Shown here: in pieces, positions 14,321-17,913 of the stretch
Layout of the letters: each line of letters opens with the position of its first letter
Numbering within the stretch: the first letter of the stretch is position 1
Origin: Pseudomonadota bacterium
GTDB lineage: Bacteria; Pseudomonadota; Gammaproteobacteria; Xanthomonadales; Xanthomonadaceae
NCBI GenBank assembly: GCA_023438325.1
Contig: JAEXRB010000317.1
Span: 1 to 17,913, forward strand
DNA: 17,913 nt
Direction: 5' to 3'
Made by a program: the position numbers and the translations under genes
Notes under the pieces: generated by a model
Databases searched by the model: none
The model's input: the letters and a program-made list of their open reading frames with translations, nothing else
What the model was told of the DNA's origin: nothing

Positions 14321-16982
14321 AGCGGCCTTTCGTCCACTCCCGCACGCGCCGTGTGCGCGGGCTGTCCGGGCCAAGCGTGGCGTCGAGTTTTTCCAGCGCC
14401 TGCGTGACAGCGGCCGTCGGCCGATCCGGCGCGGCCAAGCTATCGCGCAATGCCATGGCTTCGGCGGTTTCCCAATGTGCCGCACCGAGGATCTCGCTGC
14501 GCAGTTCGGCGCAGCGCGTGGCATCGTCCAGCGCATCGCGTGGGCGCAAGGCGCGCACCACGATGGCGCGTTCGCACAATCCCGTGGCCAGATAAGGCCG
14601 AGTCGACGGGGCAGCGGTTTCCAACCCGGAAATCACCGCATCCAGATCGACCAATGCCGCGTCACGCTGGCCGGCCTGCATGCGCGTCTGCGCCAGCTGG
14701 ATCTGGAAGCGCCGACTGAGAACATGCTCCACTCCCAGACGTGCCACCACCTGGGCATGGGCGTTTTCGGCTTCCTTGAGTGCCTGATCAGGCTTTCCAC
14801 TCGCTTCGAGCCAAGCCGCCAGCGCCATGCGGGCCGACGCCGTATCCAGACTGTCATCGCCGGTGAAGCGCTGCATCATCGCCAACGCCTCATGCACCGG
14901 CTCCCGCGCTTCCTCGGCGCGGCCAAGCATCACCAGCACTCGCGCGTGATTGGCGAGTTGCGCGCCGAGCGGTGCCGATTCACCGGTGGCGGCGCGCTGC
15001 ACCTCCAGCGCACGCTGCAACCAGACGCTGGCATTTTGCGGGTCACCGCGTCCCAGCACCGAAACGGCCAGATTGTTGAGCGTGGTGGCCGCATCCACGC
15101 TGCGTTCGCGGCCGGATCGGGCATAGATGTGCAGGGCGGCCTGAAGCTCGTTTTCCGCATCGACATTGCGCCCTTGGTGATGCCGGAGTGCGGCCAGATT
15201 GGTGTGGGCGGCCGCAAGGCTTACGTCATCGCCCACATCCTGGCGCGAGAACATCGCCAGCGCGGTTGCGTAATCGCTTTCGGCGCCCACCGTATCGCCG
15301 AGCAGACGCCGACACGCGCCGCGCGCAGTCAGCGCATCGGCCTGCGTGCGCAGGTGATCGACACGATCGGCATCCAGCAGCGGGAACGCCTGCGCCACTT
15401 CATCGCACGCCTGTTGCGGCTGACCGCGACGGCTGGCGATGGTGGACAGATAGACATGCGAACGCGCCCGCATCACCGCCGCCGTATCGCCCTTTTCGAG
15501 CGCCTGAAAGCGCGAGAGCAGGCTTTCGGCGGCCGGATAGTCGCCGATGTAAAGATAAATTTCCGCCAGTGACAGCAGCACCTGCTGGCGTGTTTGCGGA
15601 TCACCCACGAAACGGCGTTCGATGTCATCCACTGCCGTCGCCAGCACGGCGTTGGCATTGGTGTTGCTGCCACCCGCTCCCGATGTGCCGGCGTTGCGGA
15701 ACATGAGTGCCAGATAGTCACGCACTGCCTGCGAGCGGCGCGCTTCCAGTCGTGCCGCATCGCGTTCGGTGGCCGCCTGCTGTGCCTGCCATGCGGTTCC
15801 GGCAATGCCGCCGCCAAGTGCCAATCCGATGCCGCCCAGCAGCGCCGCGATCCCCCAGTGCCGCCGCAACCATTTGCCGCTGCGGTATTGCCAGCTCTGT
15901 GGCCGCGCCAGCACCGGACGACCGCCCAGATGGCGACGCATGTCCTGCGCCATCGCGTCGACGCTGACGTACCGTTCCACCGGATCACGCTGCAATGCCT
16001 TGGCCGCGATGGCATCCAGATCGCCCCTCAACGCCATCGCCGGCAACGCGACTTCACCCTCGCGCGCGGCCATGCGGCTGGCCGGTTCGGCATCCACCCG
16101 GTTGATGTGGTCGATGTAACCCACCCAGTTGCCATCGAACGGCGGATGCGGCGATCGCCCGGTGAGCAGCAGGTACAACAGCGCGCCCAACGCATACACG
16201 TCGGTGCGCGCCGTGATGGTTTCGCCAGCCAATTGTTCGGGTGCGGCAAATCCCGGCGTCAGCGCGATATGCCGTGTCTTGCCGCCGGCAGCATCGGGCG
16301 ACAGCAGTTTGGCGATGCCGAAGTCGAGTAGCTTCACGGTGCCATCGGCAGCCACGCGGATATTTCCCGGCTTGAGGTCGCGGTGCACCACCAGCGCGCT
16401 GTGCGCATAGGAAACCGCATCGCACACCGCCAGAAACACTTCCAATCGGCGCTGCTTGGAAGGCCGCATCCGACGCAACCAGGCATCCAGTTCCTCGCCC
16501 TCGGCCAGTTCCATCACCAGCCAGGGCTGGCCATTGTCCAGCACGCCACCATCGATCAAACGCGCGATGCCGGGATGATCCAGACGTGCCAACACCCGGC
16601 GCTCGCGTTCCAGTTGCTCCTTGAAACGCGCATCCTCGCCACGCAGCAATTTGATCGCGGCACGCTTGTCGAACGCGCCATCGGCACGTTCGGCCAGATA
16701 CACCGTGCCCATGCCGCCTTGACCGATTTTTTCCAGCAACCGCCACGGCCCGGCACGCAGGCCGCGCCGATCGGTGGTGCGTTCGCGCGTGATGTCATCC
16801 GCCAGTGCGCCCAGCGCGGGCAAGCCATCGTCCTGCGCCAGCGCGCGGCGCAGATCGGCAATCAAGTCAGGGTGGATTTCCCCGCACAGCGCGAGAAACC
16901 GCTCGCGTGCCTCACCCTCCAGTTCGAGCGCACGGTCGATCAGCGGCTCCAGCCGGGCGAAACGGGCGTTGATGTCGTTCAC
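14319..16982 (-). CDS. Transmembrane Ser/Thr protein kinase with TPR region
   Basis: Complete 887-residue kinase. A short N-terminal helical region (1-75) precedes the kinase domain (about 80-345): glycine loop GQGGMG (87-92), K111 in AAIKLL, catalytic loop HRDLKPGN (200-207), DFG (220-222) and TPGFAAPEQ (242-250). One membrane segment lies at about 376-398 after the basic WLRRHWG. The rest is a helical-repeat region with about seven TPR-like units, for example SDYATALAMF (569-578), ENELQAALHIY (610-620), WLQRALEV (654-661) and PDQALKEAENAH (731-742). It would face the periplasm and bind proteins or peptides. I chose GTG 16982 because AAGGGA sits at suitable spacing and the protein then starts VNDINARF, as relatives do; an ATG at 17048 would add 22 unlikely residues. 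Kinases of this type often neighbour an ECF sigma factor; none is visible here. Confidence 0.88.
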   Translation of the reverse strand: MNDINARFARLEPLIDRALELEGEARERFLALCGEIHPDLIADLRRALAQDDGLPALGALADDITRERTTDRRGLRAGPWRLLEKIGQGGMGTVYLAERADGAFDKRAAIKLLRGEDARFKEQLERERRVLARLDHPGIARLIDGGVLDNGQPWLVMELAEGEELDAWLRRMRPSKQRRLEVFLAVCDAVSYAHSALVVHRDLKPGNIRVAADGTVKLLDFGIAKLLSPDAAGGKTRHIALTPGFAAPEQLAGETITARTDVYALGALLYLLLTGRSPHPPFDGNWVGYIDHINRVDAEPASRMAAREGEVALPAMALRGDLDAIAAKALQRDPVERYVSVDAMAQDMRRHLGGRPVLARPQSWQYRSGKWLRRHWGIAALLGGIGLALGGGIAGTAWQAQQAATERDAARLEARRSQAVRDYLALMFRNAGTSGAGGSNTNANAVLATAVDDIERRFVGDPQTRQQVLLSLAEIYLYIGDYPAAESLLSRFQALEKGDTAAVMRARSHVYLSTIASRRGQPQQACDEVAQAFPLLDADRVDHLRTQADALTARGACRRLLGDTVGAESDYATALAMFSRQDVGDDVSLAAAHTNLAALRHHQGRNVDAENELQAALHIYARSGRERSVDAATTLNNLAVSVLGRGDPQNASVWLQRALEVQRAATGESAPLGAQLANHARVLVMLGRAEEAREPVHEALAMMQRFTGDDSLDTASARMALAAWLEASGKPDQALKEAENAHAQVVARLGVEHVLSRRFQIQLAQTRMQAGQRDAALVDLDAVISGLETAAPSTRPYLATGLCERAIVVRALRPRDALDDATRCAELRSEILGAAHWETAEAMALRDSLAAPDRPTAAVTQALEKLDATLGPDSPRTRRVREWTKGR

Positions 16983-17123
16983 GCGATTCCCTTGCTGGCA
17001 CCCCTGCCGATTGTGCAACCACGACGCAACGATTCCCACCACGACCACCCATCACGCGCCAATTCAGACACCTTTGTGCAGCGCACTTCCCGGCGTACTT
17101 GTCCGAAGTCCGATTTTCCCATT

Positions 17124-17153
17124 TTGATCCGTAACACCGAACACAGGTAACAA
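17124..17153 (+). promoter_or_regulatory. Weak promoter candidate for the tandem-domain protein
   Basis: TTGATC (17124-17129) and TAACAA (17148-17153) are 18 bases apart in a locally AT-richer patch between the divergent kinase and secreted-protein genes. The -35 match is fair and the -10 match poor. The start would lie about 25 bases before ATG 17186. Confidence 0.22.
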
Positions 17154-17185
17154 AGACCACGCCACCCAACGTCGCAAGGACGACC

Positions 17186-17913
17186 ATGCACAACCATTTT
17201 CGATTGGCGATACTCGGGCTGCTGACCTTCTTTGCCATCACGGCACACGCTAAATCCTCTCCCGATTCCAGCGGGGCGGCCTATCCATCTGGCGTCGCGC
17301 TGCCGACGTTCTCCGATAGCGTCAAAGGCTACGCGTGGGCAAACGCGGCCAGCGCGCCGTCCTATGTGCCTTCTCCACTATATTCATACAACGCAAGTGG
17401 TGGCGGCATCAGCATCAGCCGAAGCGAAACCGGCCGATACTCCGTCACGTTCGCAGGGCTGGGAAGCGTGGCTGGAAGCGGACACGTACAGGTTTCGGCT
17501 TACGACACGAAGGCTTCGTGCAGCACCACGGGTTGGGGGGGCGCCCCCAGCCACCTCGTTGTCGAGGTGGCCTGCCGCAACAACCTTGATGCGCTCGTCG
17601 ATGCGCGGTTCACGGTGATGTTCGTGTCGAGCGTGGGCGCAGCGGATGTATCGATGGCCTATGCGTGGGCCCACGACATGCTCGGCGCGTCCTACACCCC
17701 CAGCGGCACCTATTCATACAACGGCACAGGCGGTGCCATCACGGCAACCCGCAGTGCAACCGGCCTTTACACGATGCGATTCGCCGGCGTGGGTTCGCTC
17801 TCGGGCGGACATGTCCAGGTGACCGCCTATGGCTCCGCCGCCCGTTGCCAGCCCGTTGGGTGGAGTTTCCCGGGCCCCGCGCAGGTCATCGCGGTCAGAT
17901 GCTTTGATGCGGG
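17186..17913 (+). CDS. Secreted protein with two tandem ~110-residue domains, 3' end cut
   Basis: Open plus-strand frame of 242 codons running off the right edge. It starts with a signal peptide (hydrophobic 7-20, likely cleavage after AHA at residue 22). Two copies of one domain follow with a 110-residue period: YAWAN...SYVPSPLYSYNASGGG...TGRYSVTFAGLG...GHVQVSAY...C112...C130, then YAWAH...SYTPSGTYSYNGTGGA...TGLYTMRFAGVG...GHVQVTAY...C221...C239. The paired cysteines probably form a disulfide in each copy, and alternating hydrophobics suggest a beta-rich fold. Similar repeats are recalled from exported hypothetical proteins of other bacteria, without known function. ATG 17186 follows AAGGA (17176-17180) by five bases. 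It is divergent from the TPR kinase. Total length and further repeats are unknown. Confidence 0.82.
   Translation, partial: MHNHFRLAILGLLTFFAITAHAKSSPDSSGAAYPSGVALPTFSDSVKGYAWANAASAPSYVPSPLYSYNASGGGISISRSETGRYSVTFAGLGSVAGSGHVQVSAYDTKASCSTTGWGGAPSHLVVEVACRNNLDALVDARFTVMFVSSVGAADVSMAYAWAHDMLGASYTPSGTYSYNGTGGAITATRSATGLYTMRFAGVGSLSGGHVQVTAYGSAARCQPVGWSFPGPAQVIAVRCFDA
17535..17570 (+). repeat. Two adjacent perfect palindromes inside the tandem-domain gene
   Basis: GGGGGCGCCCCC (17537-17548) is a perfect 12-base palindrome within a run of seven G. Immediately after, CCACCTCG (17551-17558) pairs with CGAGGTGG (17563-17570) across the 4-base loop TTGT. Both fall in codons of the first domain between its two cysteines. 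The reading frame is not interrupted. Confidence 0.65.

Noticed and set aside
14295..15572. Plus-strand open frame of 425 codons
   Set aside because: Antisense to the TPR part of the second kinase; no recognisable motifs.

Overview
The window looks like a chromosomal segment of a high-GC gammaproteobacterium, most likely of the Xanthomonadaceae/Rhodanobacteraceae group. The reasons are strong GC bias at third codon positions, a secreted protein ending in a 'VFENGFE'-type tail (recalled as common in that group), and two large membrane Ser/Thr kinases of a style frequent there. This placement is inferred from recalled family resemblance, not from a database search. No rRNA, tRNA, CRISPR array, transposase or integrase was seen.

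Layout. At 1-940, on the minus strand, a short CHCC zinc-finger gene precedes a GT4 glycosyltransferase that runs off the left edge. A 594-base gap (941-1534) holds several inverted repeats, including one that would hide the ribosome binding site of the next gene. At 1535-5358, on the plus strand, lies a complete sulfate ABC transporter operon in the order sbp-cysT-cysW-cysA, with a lipoprotein-type binding protein. At 5383-8770, on the minus strand, oligopeptidase A (prlC) is followed by an exported metal-dependent amidohydrolase. At 8771-10012 there is a gap with traces of a decayed small gene, then a secreted HExxH protein of unknown substrate. A patatin/NTE-family phospholipase with a cyclic-nucleotide-binding domain (10382-12142, plus) is followed by a membrane Ser/Thr kinase with a periplasmic C-terminal domain (12282-14255, plus). 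A second kinase with a TPR region (14319-16982, minus) converges on the first across a terminator hairpin. Divergent from the second kinase is a secreted protein made of two copies of a ~110-residue domain, cut by the right edge (17186-17913).

How the parts may work together. The cys operon imports sulfate for cysteine synthesis. The prlC/amidohydrolase pair fits peptide and small-amide turnover. The right third is rich in signalling and envelope genes: a possibly cNMP-gated lipase, two transmembrane kinases, and two exported proteins of unknown role. No single well-known system unites them. The most unusual items are the kinase with a periplasmic CsgG/LpoB-like domain, the secreted tandem-domain protein divergent from the TPR kinase, the secreted gluzincin-like protein, and the hairpin over the sbp ribosome binding site.
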